Source: an uncultured Eubacteriales bacterium (GTDB lineage: Bacteria; Bacillota; Clostridia; Christensenellales; Christensenellaceae). From it: a stretch of DNA of 10,508 nt. Below, piece after piece: positions 1-5,443 of this stretch (the first letter of the stretch is position 1; each line of letters begins with the position of its first letter). The position numbers and the translations under genes were made by a program. The notes below the pieces were generated by a model. The model made no database searches. It was not told the origin of the DNA and worked only from the letters and a program-made list of their open reading frames with translations. Location of the stretch: NCBI GenBank assembly GCA_905193725.1, contig CAJJPW010000058.1:1-10508 (forward strand), in the 5' to 3' direction.

Positions 1-2
1 TC

Positions 3-410
3 GACTTCACTATGATATTGCTGGAGGGATTAGCGCCCGACGGCTATATGGCCTCGCTGTTGGCACTGCTGGCAGGATGCGGTATTTTAGCAATCGGAGT
101 ATATCTAGAAGTAGTGGCGGATGTGGCCATGTTGCCAGGAGAATCCTTTGTGCGGGCAGTGTGCACCAAGTGGCACAAGTTGGAGTTTGGCACCATGAAA
201 GTGGTGTTTGATGGCACGATGGCTGTCTGCGGAGGGATATTGTCTCTGATTTTTTGCAGAGAACTGCAGGGAGTGCGAGAGGGTACGATTGTGGCAGCGC
301 TGTTGGTAGGGCTTCTCGTCCGCCTTATGACCCGATATTTGGGCAAGCTGGACTTTTTGTGGAATAAGCTGCCCAAAAAGCCAGAAGAGGATAGTTGGAT
401 GACAAAATGA
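3..410 (+). CDS. YczE/YitT-like integral membrane protein (DUF6198 type), 3' part
   Basis: The reading frame is open to the left edge of the window, with in-frame codons upstream of the first ATG at 12, so this is the C-terminal part of a longer protein; the family is usually a little over 200 residues. About 135 residues are visible. Two or three hydrophobic segments are clear: one near the start (ASLLALLAGCGILAIGVYL), one in the middle (GTMAVCGGILSLIFC) and one later (GTIVAALLVGLLVRLM). The loop with the MLPGESFVRAV motif and the REGTIVAALLVG motif are what I recognise from YczE-like proteins. Their function is unknown; they are polytopic membrane proteins, possibly transporters. The C-terminus is short and charged (KKPEEDSWMTK). 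The family call is from recall of motifs; the truncation is seen directly. Confidence 0.75.
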   Translation, partial: DFTMILLEGLAPDGYMASLLALLAGCGILAIGVYLEVVADVAMLPGESFVRAVCTKWHKLEFGTMKVVFDGTMAVCGGILSLIFCRELQGVREGTIVAALLVGLLVRLMTRYLGKLDFLWNKLPKKPEEDSWMTK

Positions 411-444
411 GATATAAAGCACTGGCTCGATTGCCTCGGAGGGC

Positions 445-473
445 TTTTGCTGGAGGCCAGAAAGTGTTACAAT
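445..473 (+). promoter_or_regulatory. Possible promoter for ybaK (extended -10)
   Basis: In the 103-bp gap before the deacylase gene there is an extended -10 (TGT followed by TACAAT, hexamer at 468-473). A poor -35 (TTTTGC, 445-450) lies 17 bp upstream. Transcription would start near 480, about 34 nt before the GTG. No convincing terminator separates the upstream gene, so readthrough from it is equally possible. Confidence 0.35.
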
Positions 474-513
474 TTTAAGGAGAAAACCGAGTACCAAAGG
501 AAGTAGTGAAGAC

Positions 514-990
514 GTGAAACAGGCTAAGACCAACGCAATGCGGATGCTAGATACCGCCCATGTGGCATATACCTGCCATACCTATGAGTGCAAAGATGGA
601 AAAATTGATGGCGTCTCAGTGGCAAATAAACTGGGACAGGACCCGAACCAAGTGTTTAAGACCCTGGTTACAAAAGGACATGGCGGCGGATACTTCGTTT
701 TTGTGCTGCCGGTCACCTGCGAGCTGGATTTAAAAGCAGCAGCTCGGGCAGTGGGGGAGAAGTCCGTCCACATGATTGCCGTGAGTGAGATCAACAAGGT
801 GACGGGATATATCAGGGGAGGATGCAGCCCGGTGGGCATGAAAAAGCAGTATCCCACCGTGTTTCACAGCTCTTGCCTGGCACTGCCCACTATCATAGTG
901 AGCGGCGGCAGAATTGGCTGTCAAGTGGAGGTGGAACCTGCGAAGCTGATAGATTTGGTGGGCGGCAGGACAGCAGACATTGTGGAATAA
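514..990 (+). CDS. ybaK: Cys-tRNA(Pro)/Cys-tRNA(Cys) deacylase, YbaK/EbsC family
   Basis: Cytoplasmic trans-editing enzyme that hydrolyses cysteine mischarged on tRNA(Pro) by prolyl-tRNA synthetase. The 158-residue length is the full family length. The N-terminal KTNAMRMLD signature, the FKTLVTKG strand with the conserved lysine (K49) implicated in substrate binding or catalysis, and the glycine-rich GYIRGGCSPVG loop (98-108) are all present, followed by VFHSS and the VSGGRIGCQVEV strand. The start is GTG at 514: homologs begin just before KTNAMR, and AAAGGAAG lies upstream at 496-503, a slightly long spacing of about 10 nt. The next ATG (538) would delete the conserved N-terminal residues. 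It follows the YczE-like gene by 103 bp and converges on the nitroreductase gene. The family assignment is firm; tRNA specificity (Cys-tRNA(Pro) versus a looser YbaK-like range) is inferred from the family. Confidence 0.93.
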   Translation: MKQAKTNAMRMLDTAHVAYTCHTYECKDGKIDGVSVANKLGQDPNQVFKTLVTKGHGGGYFVFVLPVTCELDLKAAARAVGEKSVHMIAVSEINKVTGYIRGGCSPVGMKKQYPTVFHSSCLALPTIIVSGGRIGCQVEVEPAKLIDLVGGRTADIVE

Positions 991-1005
991 TGGAGGAAGA
1001 AAGGT

Positions 1006-1037
1006 AAAAATGGCAGCAAGGATGGTTCCCGCTGCCA
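1006..1037 (-). terminator. Rho-independent terminator of the nitroreductase gene
   Basis: Read on the minus strand, arms TGGCAGC and GCTGCCA (1031-1037 and 1011-1017) form a 7-bp stem. It is extended inside by a 3-bp GGA/TCC helix with a TGGT-type loop and followed at once by five T (1010-1006). It lies 11 bp past the nitroreductase stop at 1049 and between the two convergent genes. Confidence 0.8.
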
Positions 1038-1048
1038 ATGTATTTGGG

Positions 1049-1714
1049 TCACTTCCATGCAAAGTGCTCTCTCCCTGCACCGATTTCAAAGTGATACTTG
1101 ACAATGCCCAAGTCTACCTTTGTGTAAAACCCCCTTCCAGCCTTTGCCCTTACCCTGCCATCTGTGTAAGTGAGCGTAAATTTTTGCTGGTTCATAGCAG
1201 TGGGCGCAAGCAGTGCTGCATGGACACCTGCACGAAACCAATCGGGCGAAGCTTCGCTTACATTGCTCACCTCTTGGGGGGACTTGGACGGATGAGGAGT
1301 ACCCTGGGTTTCCCCGTAGCCAAGGGAAATGACCACAGTCAGTTTTTCGCCAGTGCCCACATGAAAAGCTCCAGAAATTTTTTTGTAGGTCAGCGCCACC
1401 CAGCAGGTGTTCAGACCGAGTTGCTGCGCCTTGAGCACGAGGCGTTCTCCGTAATATCCACACAGTTCATTCAATTGATCGCTTTTCTTACCCACAAGAG
1501 CTATGTAATTTCGGACGCCGCGGAACTTGCCATAATGAGCCATAAAGCTTTGAAATGCTCTGGGCTCATCTGTCACCAGCTGGATGTGTAAGCCACTTTG
1601 CTGATTGCAGGCGTCAATTTCAGCCTGCAAGGCGTTCAACACCTCAGTTTCTATGGGCTTTTCTGCGTATTGACGGACGCTATGCCTATTTTGTATTGCC
1701 TCTATGAGTTCCAT
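1049..1714 (-). CDS. Nitroreductase family protein (TM1586-like, FMN-dependent)
   Basis: Predicted cytoplasmic flavin (FMN) oxidoreductase of 221 residues, close to the usual size for the TM1586-type branch, in which a duplicated fold sits on one chain. The N-terminal MELIEAIQNRHSVRQYAEKPIE carries the family's phosphate-contacting RHSVRQY motif at residues 10-16. GYYGERLVLKAQQLGLNTCWVAL (about 86-108) is the typical central helix and strand. The later segment HAALLAPTAMNQQKF is the family's FMN/dimer-interface motif, and the C-terminal VDLGIVKYHFEIGAG is also characteristic. The start ATG at 1714 has GGGAGG (plus-strand 1722-1727) 7 nt upstream. Physiological substrate unknown; quinones, nitro compounds or flavins are typical in vitro. 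It lies 26 bp downstream of the remains of an ArsR-type regulator gene on the same strand, which probably once controlled it. Confidence 0.9.
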   Translation of the reverse strand: MELIEAIQNRHSVRQYAEKPIETEVLNALQAEIDACNQQSGLHIQLVTDEPRAFQSFMAHYGKFRGVRNYIALVGKKSDQLNELCGYYGERLVLKAQQLGLNTCWVALTYKKISGAFHVGTGEKLTVVISLGYGETQGTPHPSKSPQEVSNVSEASPDWFRAGVHAALLAPTAMNQQKFTLTYTDGRVRAKAGRGFYTKVDLGIVKYHFEIGAGREHFAWK

Positions 1715-1740
1715 ATGATTGCCTCCCTGCTAAATCTTTT

Positions 1741-2073
1741 CTACACTTTTGTGGACAGATGCTCGAAGCCCTCTTTTACGTAGGGGAACATTTGTAAAAG
1801 CCGCTCAAAGGCCTTGGTATCCACATCAAAATAGTAATCATTTTTGGTGCCTTCTCGACGCATTTTTATGAGCCCAGCACTCTTGCGTATTGGAAGATGA
1901 TGGGAAACCGCTGGACGAGAGATGGGTTTTCTCTGTGATTTTTCCTACGCGCACGCCGTTGCATTTTCCCTTTTACATCATTGCTAAGGTGAGGTGTGGG
2001 CGATTTCCCCCAGAGCCAGCAGCGCTTTTCTGTACCTCTTAAACTCATCTGCCAATTTTTGAATATCTTGCAA
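1741..2073 (-). pseudogene. Degenerate ArsR-type winged-helix transcriptional regulator
   Basis: No single frame is open, but pieces of one about 110-residue regulator can be read in order on the minus strand. Piece 1 starts at a TTG at 2073 with AGGTG just upstream and reads LQDIQKLADEFKRYRKALL then ALGEIA before a TAG (1984-1986). Piece 2 is in another frame and, after an in-frame TAA, reads KGKCNGVRVGKITEKTH (about 1970-1924). Piece 3 is back in the first frame and reads SRPAVSHHLPIRKSAGLIKM, the recognition helix and wing, then RREGTKNDYYFDVDTKAFER, ending at a TAG at 1741-1743. At least two frame changes plus stops occur within about 60 bp, so this is decay rather than one sequencing error. 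Total span matches intact ArsR-like regulators. The intact nitroreductase begins 26 bp downstream. That ArsR-type proteins regulate adjacent enzyme genes is general knowledge; that this one did is inference. Confidence 0.85.
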
Positions 2074-2102
2074 AAACGCACCTGGAATCGTTTATCAACT
2101 CC

Positions 2103-2111
2103 ATTATACCA
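2103..2111 (-). promoter_or_regulatory. Extended -10 promoter element of the regulator/nitroreductase operon
   Basis: The minus strand reads TGG then TATAAT (hexamer at 2103-2108), a perfect extended -10, with no good -35 at 16-18 bp. The start point would be near 2096, about 23 nt before the TTG of the broken regulator. A 6-bp inverted repeat, ATCAAC at 2094-2099 and GTTGAT at 2128-2133, brackets the element and could be the remaining operator of the lost repressor. Confidence 0.55.
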
Positions 2112-2157
2112 TATAATCGCTATCGCCGTTGATTGGGAAATATAATATGATGAAATG

Positions 2158-2189
2158 AAAAAAGAGGCATTTCTCTAGACGAAGGCCTC
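2158..2189 (-). terminator. Rho-independent terminator of the MBL-fold hydrolase gene
   Basis: On the minus strand GAGGC (2185-2189) pairs with GCCTC (2164-2168), with a short inner TTC/GAA helix, followed by six T (2163-2158). It begins 26 bp after the hydrolase stop codon at 2216. Confidence 0.75.
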
Positions 2190-2215
2190 CTTTCACACAT
2201 TACGTAAAATGCCAT

Positions 2216-3193
2216 TTAGCAAACAGAACGACTCACATTGGGCCGGAAAGTGCGCACAAGCAGCTGAAGAGTACTTCTGGTATTGAGAATGTACGCGCTT
2301 TTGGGTTGACCGGATATTTTCAAACCGTCGATAAACGCCTCGTAGCGCCGGAGAATTTCCGCCTCGGATAAACCTTGATCGTATAGTTGAAGCAGAAAAT
2401 TCTTAGATGCCAATGCGGCTTCATAGCACCGTTGCCAATAGGTTTTTGCGCCTTCTCCCATGACAAAGCCATAGTGTGGGGAAATGATAACCGGGCATTT
2501 AAGGCTCTCGCAGAGATCGATGGAGTGCAAGGTGTCTTCAAAGCTCACCAAATACGAAGGAATGAGCCGGCCATGGGTATCGGTGTAACCGCAGGTCTCA
2601 CTGGCGAAGAGCACAGATGCATAGCCATTGCCGTCTTCTGGCGTAAAAGGGCCCGACCAACTCCCCGGGCAAGTGGTGGGGCAAAGCTGACCTGGCTGAC
2701 TTTCTGAAGTAGTGCTCTCCAACACAAAGGTGAGAGAGCAGCGGGTGTGCCCTGGAGTCTCGTAGACCTTCATCTGAGCGCCGCCCAAGGATATGATATC
2801 GCCCTGCCCAATGACCTGATCTACCTGAAAGAGACTCTCGTCATAGGGTAGCGGGGCAGGACCATGAAAGAATGTGGCCGCTTCTCCATTGAGCCGCCGG
2901 ATGGTTCGCAAAGCGCCTGGTTTCTGCAACACTTCCTTGGCATGTATGTGGGCCAAAAGCTGTGCCTGGGGCCAACGGCGCTTGATATAGGGGGCTGCGC
3001 CGATGTGATCATAGTGAGAATGGCTGGCGAAGATGTAGTCTAGGCTTCGCTGGCCGAGAATTTTTTCAATATTTGCAATCAGCCCGGGGGCGCAATAGGC
3101 CATACCGGTATCGTAGATACCAGCCTTTTCCGCGCCTACGATGAGGTAGCAATCGCCGCCAGGGCCTGCCGATACTTGATAGAGTTGGTACAA
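2216..3193 (-). CDS. MBL-fold (metallo-beta-lactamase superfamily) metal-dependent hydrolase
   Basis: Predicted cytoplasmic hydrolase of 325 residues; no signal peptide. The zinc motif HSHYDHIG gives H58, H60, D62 and H63. Motif 3 is ETPGHT (H149). The motif-4 position reads FASETCGY, with Glu199 where many family members have Asp, and a late ISPHYG gives H240. The core is followed by an alpha-helical tail (about 250-325). A Ser/Pro/Cys-rich stretch at about 161-190 looks like an inserted loop near the active site. The start is taken as TTG at 3193: GGAAG (plus-strand 3201-3205) lies 7 nt upstream. An in-frame ATG at 3244 exists (342 residues) but overlaps the -10 of the likely promoter and has a poor RBS. 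The gene stands alone with its own promoter and terminator. Substrate unknown; glyoxalase II-like, lactonase or phosphodiesterase activities all occur in this superfamily. Confidence 0.85.
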   Translation of the reverse strand: MYQLYQVSAGPGGDCYLIVGAEKAGIYDTGMAYCAPGLIANIEKILGQRSLDYIFASHSHYDHIGAAPYIKRRWPQAQLLAHIHAKEVLQKPGALRTIRRLNGEAATFFHGPAPLPYDESLFQVDQVIGQGDIISLGGAQMKVYETPGHTRCSLTFVLESTTSESQPGQLCPTTCPGSWSGPFTPEDGNGYASVLFASETCGYTDTHGRLIPSYLVSFEDTLHSIDLCESLKCPVIISPHYGFVMGEGAKTYWQRCYEAALASKNFLLQLYDQGLSEAEILRRYEAFIDGLKISGQPKSAYILNTRSTLQLLVRTFRPNVSRSVC

Positions 3194-3232
3194 AAAAACG
3201 CTTCCTTTCGTCTGAAATATTTTGCCTTCTAT

Positions 3233-3261
3233 ACTATAATACATTTCATACCCAGAATCAA
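3233..3261 (-). promoter_or_regulatory. Promoter of the MBL-fold hydrolase gene
   Basis: Minus strand: -35 TTGATT at 3256-3261, 17-bp spacer, -10 TATAGT at 3233-3238. The predicted start near 3226 gives a leader of about 33 nt to the TTG at 3193 with its GGAAG ribosome binding site. The -10 lies inside the first codons of the longer frame from ATG 3244, so an mRNA from this promoter cannot use that ATG. Confidence 0.65.
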
Positions 3262-3404
3262 GGTTAGAGAAACATGTGAAAATCTAAGACGGAGGAGTCA
3301 GCTCTTTTCAATTCCTAAAAATAAAAAGGATATTTTATAAAAGCGAAAGAGCCATTGCCCACTACATAAAAAACTACTTAGCAAAAATGGAATGTATCTT
3401 GTCT
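3262..3404. other. Non-coding spacer between hydrolase promoter and IS right end
   Basis: AT-rich stretch of about 140 bp. I see no credible open frame and no strong hairpin with a T-tract. It probably belonged to the spacer between the glycan operon and the hydrolase gene before the IS entered. Confidence 0.5.
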
Positions 3405-3422
3405 TTGAATGACAATAAACAT

Positions 3423-3441
3423 CCACCGGCATAGCCGGTGG
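3423..3441. repeat. IS200 right-end hairpin
   Basis: CCACCGGC (3423-3430) and GCCGGTGG (3434-3441) form a perfect 8-bp stem with loop ATA. This is the expected TnpA-recognised right-end structure. On the plus strand it is followed by TTTTT (3442-3446), so it could also terminate transcription running antisense to tnpA. Confidence 0.8.
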
Positions 3442-3495
3442 TTTTTCTTATGCGGGCAAAGCCCTCTGTTCTTCGCGTACGCGTAGAACGCGTAA

Positions 3496-3505
3496 TGCGG
3501 TCTGC
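3496..3505. repeat. 10-nt element complementary to the tnpA leader
   Basis: TGCGGTCTGC here is the exact reverse complement of GCAGACCGCA at 4021-4030. In the tnpA transcript one copy is in the 5' leader and the other lies about 20 nt after the stop codon, so the two ends of the mRNA could pair over 10 bp. Confidence 0.6.
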
Positions 3506-3522
3506 CATTTGCGTAGGGATTG

Positions 3523-3984
3523 TTACTTGCCGCCCGTAAACGGGCCTACTTCACTCATTGTGAGTTGTTCTCCCATTTGATCTTCTTGCAATTGTTTTCG
3601 TATGTACTCCGCAATTCGGCTCGTGTTCTTTCCTGTAGTATCTACATAGTATCCCCTGCACCAAAATTCTCTGCTACGGTATTTGTATTTCAGTTCGCCG
3701 AATTGTTCATACAGCATTGTGCTACTTTTTCCTTTCAGATATCCCATGAAGCTCGATACTGACAACTTCGGTGGTATCTCCACCAACATGTGCACATGGT
3801 CAGGACATATTTCTGCCTCTATTATCTTTACTCCCTTCCATTCACATAACTGTCTCAATATCTTGCCTATCGCTTCTCGTTTATCCTTGAAGAATATTTT
3901 TCTTCGATATTTCGGTGCAAATACGATATGATATTTGCAATTCCATTTTGTATGCGATAAACTATTTATGTCATTCAGGCTCAT
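3523..3984 (-). CDS. tnpA: IS200/IS605 family Y1 transposase TnpA
   Basis: Single-strand HUH transposase of 153 residues, the normal length for TnpA. It cuts and rejoins one DNA strand at the hairpin ends as a dimer. The start region HTKWNCKYHIVFAPKYRRKIF is diagnostic. The HUH metal-binding motif is in PDHVHMLVEIPP (H63 and H65). The helix TSRIAEYIRKQ carries the catalytic tyrosine (Y127), preceded by REFWCRGYYVDTTG. No frameshift or missing residue is seen. The ATG at 3984 follows AAAGGAGG (plus-strand 3994-4001) with 9 nt between GGAGG and the start. Its leader can form a hairpin that hides this ribosome binding site. The C-terminal tail (EVGPFTGGK) ends at TAA 3523-3525, followed by about 80 bp of structured sequence before the right-end hairpin. 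Confidence 0.95.
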   Translation of the reverse strand: MSLNDINSLSHTKWNCKYHIVFAPKYRRKIFFKDKREAIGKILRQLCEWKGVKIIEAEICPDHVHMLVEIPPKLSVSSFMGYLKGKSSTMLYEQFGELKYKYRSREFWCRGYYVDTTGKNTSRIAEYIRKQLQEDQMGEQLTMSEVGPFTGGK

Positions 3985-3994
3985 TCTGAATGTC

Positions 3995-4052
3995 CTCCTT
4001 TTGCTTTCATAGTGCAGTTAGCAGACCGCACTCTTAATTATAGCAAAAGGAG
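3995..4052 (-). promoter_or_regulatory. tnpA leader: RBS-sequestering inverted repeat with embedded extended -10
   Basis: On the minus strand CTCCTTTTGC (4052-4043) is perfectly complementary to GCAAAAGGAG (4004-3995), the latter containing the tnpA Shine-Dalgarno. Between them is a second hairpin of 8 bp including one G-U pair (4032-4011, arms AGTGCGGT and ACTGCACT). A TGC-TATAAT extended -10 (hexamer 4037-4042) overlaps the far end of the upstream arm and would start transcription near 4030. RNA from that promoter lacks the anti-SD arm, whereas readthrough RNA from outside contains both arms and would hide the SD. Pairing is seen directly; the regulatory role is inferred by analogy with IS10/IS50 readthrough protection and IS200 leader control. 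Confidence 0.65.
4021..4030. repeat. 10-nt leader element complementary to the tnpA 3' region
   Basis: GCAGACCGCA on the plus strand; its reverse complement occurs at 3496-3505. In the tnpA mRNA this segment covers the 3' half of one arm and the loop of the inner leader hairpin. Confidence 0.6.
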
Positions 4053-4086
4053 TTTTTATTTCTTCTTCATCGCTTAAGCTTTATTG

Positions 4087-4109
4087 AACCACGCGACTAT
4101 CGCGTGGTT
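4087..4109. repeat. IS200 left-end hairpin
   Basis: AACCACGCG (4087-4095) and CGCGTGGTT (4101-4109) form a 9-bp stem with loop ACTAT. It is the left-end TnpA recognition structure and resembles the right-end hairpin in having an outer CCAC/GTGG. On the plus strand it runs into six T (4108-4113), giving terminator form in that direction. Confidence 0.8.
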
Positions 4110-4119
4110 TTTTATATAC

Positions 4120-4149
4120 AAAAAACCCATCTGCAAATCAGCAGATGGG
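4120..4149 (-). terminator. Rho-independent terminator of the glycan operon
   Basis: Minus strand: CCCATCTGC (4149-4141) and GCAGATGGG (4134-4126) form a perfect 9-bp stem with a 6-nt loop, then six T (4125-4120). It starts 18 bp after the stop of the small membrane protein gene. The IS200 left end lies directly downstream. Confidence 0.9.
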
Positions 4150-4167
4150 ATGTTGCTTTTACTTGAT

Positions 4168-4377
4168 TTATCTCCTGTTGTTCCGCTGGTAATTCTGATA
4201 GAGAATGACGGCAGCGTTGATGATGGAAACCACACACAGTATAGCCAATAGTACAAGAGAAATTCCATTGGTTAAAAAGTTCATTGCCCGGTTGAACTGA
4301 TCTAAGATCAGAAAGACGATGAACATAATGGAAAGGATAATGCCCAAGTGGGCTAAAATGCAGGGCTGTTTTTTCAT
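4168..4377 (-). CDS. Small two-helix membrane protein (69 aa), unknown function
   Basis: I do not recognise a named family. The 69-residue product has two strong hydrophobic segments, roughly 11-25 (LGIILSIMFIVFLIL) and 38-59 (GISLVLLAILCVVSIINAAVIL), separated by a short loop with polar DQFNR. Its tail QNYQRNNRR is basic and probably cytoplasmic, so both ends would be inside. The ATG at 4377 overlaps the TGA of the upstream phosphodiester glycosidase gene (ATGA), which implies translational coupling and a shared role. It is the last gene of the operon, followed by a strong terminator. A role as an accessory or stabilising subunit of the membrane glycan machinery is plausible but only from position. 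Confidence 0.75.
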   Translation of the reverse strand: MKKQPCILAHLGIILSIMFIVFLILDQFNRAMNFLTNGISLVLLAILCVVSIINAAVILYQNYQRNNRR

Positions 4378-5435
4378 GATTCGGCTGCCTCCTCGCTAAT
4401 GTATAAGATATCACTGACTCGTCTGCCGCCGTCAACAGGTTGGCTGGCAAGCTGGTCTCCAAAGGCCATGACAGCAGTTTGTCCCCCATCTAAGTTGTAT
4501 GCGTCTTTGCATCCCAGGTTGTAGAAGATTTGAGAGAGCTCAGCAAGAGAGGCACCTACAGAATACCCTTCCTGGCGTCCATCTACCAGCACAAAGCAGT
4601 AGTGTCCGGGCTCGAAATACCCGATGGCGCTTCTGGGATTTTTGCGGGACACTTCGCTGTTGAACTCCTCCATGGGCTGTCCATTATCCAGCAGTTTGGG
4701 GCCAAAGCACCAAGTTTGGTAAGCGCCGTTGGCTTCTGCAGCTGCCACATCAAACTCGTCGGCAAAGTAGGCTTCCATGGTACCATCGTAGTAGAGCACG
4801 CAGGAGTCGCCAGTATAGGGCTCCTCCCGGTAGATATTGCCGTTGCGGATGACAGTGCCGTCGTCCCGATTACCGTAATAGTCGCCGGAGATCGCCACTA
4901 TGGCGTTGTTCTCAGTAGCCATGTTGAGGGTGGTATCCCGAATGCCCTTGCCGTATTCTCCATTGGCAAAAGCGGTTTTAAAGTAGGAGATATCTGCCAC
5001 GTAAATATCTGCTACATAGTATGTGATATCGTTTTCCGATATTTTTTCCAATTCTACGCTGATATTAGGGCTCTTGTAGCTGGTGTCCGTCTGCACTACT
5101 TCATCAGAAAAGTGCTCTTTGAATTTTTCACGCCAAGAAGTGGGGTCGGCACTAGTGCCATCACTCTCTGAGGGCTGTGGTTCTTGAGAAGAAGTGTCCC
5201 CCGGTTCATCGGAAGCATTAGTTCCAGGTGAGACGTCGGTAGAGACCTCTGCAGAAGGGCTGGTAACTGGCTTTGTGGTGCCAATAGGTCCGCCTTTGGA
5301 GGTGGGCAGCACGTGATGAAACAGTGCAAAGACACACAAAAAAATGCCCGCCAATAAAAGATCTATTACGGCAACTTTAGCGCCATAGGGAAATTTGGAT
5401 TTTGGCTTTCTACTACGGTAATTTCTGGGTTCCAT
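4374..5435 (-). CDS. Membrane-anchored phosphodiester glycosidase (NAGPA/DUF2233 domain)
   Basis: Protein of 353 residues. A basic cytoplasmic N-terminus (1-20) is followed by one transmembrane helix (about 21-43), then a disordered Ser/Thr/Pro/Glu-rich extracellular linker (about 45-100), then the catalytic domain (about 125-350). The domain shows the NAGPA hallmarks: AISGDYYGNRDDGTVIRNG (181-199), NPRSAIG (266-272), FVLVDGR (281-287) and the NLDGGQTAVM box (314-323). The human relative, the uncovering enzyme, removes GlcNAc from a GlcNAc-phosphodiester; bacterial members act on extracellular polysaccharides or teichoic acid-like polymers. ATG at 5435 is preceded by an AGGTAGGA-like ribosome binding site, and only 8 bp separate it from the upstream glycosyltransferase stop. 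Its stop overlaps the start of the small membrane protein gene. Substrate is unknown; a sugar-phosphate-linked surface polymer made with the neighbouring glycosyltransferase is my inference. Confidence 0.88.
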   Translation of the reverse strand: MEPRNYRSRKPKSKFPYGAKVAVIDLLLAGIFLCVFALFHHVLPTSKGGPIGTTKPVTSPSAEVSTDVSPGTNASDEPGDTSSQEPQPSESDGTSADPTSWREKFKEHFSDEVVQTDTSYKSPNISVELEKISENDITYYVADIYVADISYFKTAFANGEYGKGIRDTTLNMATENNAIVAISGDYYGNRDDGTVIRNGNIYREEPYTGDSCVLYYDGTMEAYFADEFDVAAAEANGAYQTWCFGPKLLDNGQPMEEFNSEVSRKNPRSAIGYFEPGHYCFVLVDGRQEGYSVGASLAELSQIFYNLGCKDAYNLDGGQTAVMAFGDQLASQPVDGGRRVSDILYISEEAAES

Positions 5436-5443
5436 CTTTTTTC

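Larger units (their letters stand above)
3405..4118 (-). mobile_element. IS200-type insertion sequence (IS200/IS605 family, tnpA only)
   Basis: A single-ORF element of about 0.7 kb, the usual IS200 size. It contains tnpA on the minus strand (3523-3984) and an imperfect-palindrome hairpin near each end: the left end at 4087-4109 and the right end at 3423-3441. There are no terminal inverted repeats and no obvious target duplication, as expected for single-strand Y1 transposition. No tnpB follows. The exact borders are estimated by allowing about 10-20 nt outside each hairpin. The left border falls in the T-tract region of the terminator of the upstream operon (4120-4149), suggesting insertion at a T-rich target. 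All transposase motifs are intact, so it may be active. Confidence 0.85.

Noticed and set aside
421..460. GC-rich inverted segment (CCTC/GAGG) as terminator after the YczE-like gene
   Set aside because: The stem is only 3-4 bp with a minimal loop and no T-tract of useful length.
980..1591. 203-codon plus-strand open frame
   Set aside because: It lies antisense to the nitroreductase gene, whose protein is clearly recognisable. The plus frame has no family features and crosses the convergent terminator.
1866..2081. 71-codon minus-strand open frame from an ATG-like start at 2081
   Set aside because: It is a wrong-frame reading of the broken ArsR-type gene; the conserved regulator residues are in the other frames.
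3447..3522. Structured GC-rich stretch inside the IS (for example GTTCT/AGAAC around GCGTACGC) as a possible omega-type guide RNA
   Set aside because: There is no tnpB in or next to the element, so a guide RNA is unlikely. The fold is more simply part of the IS200 right end or tnpA 3' region.
3419..4113. Two similar hairpins as part of a CRISPR or other repeat array
   Set aside because: There are only two, they differ in the inner stem, and they flank a Y1 transposase exactly as IS200 end hairpins should.
4530..5171. 213-codon plus-strand open frame
   Set aside because: Antisense shadow of the NAGPA-domain gene. The minus-strand product has all catalytic motifs, while the plus frame gives no recognisable protein.
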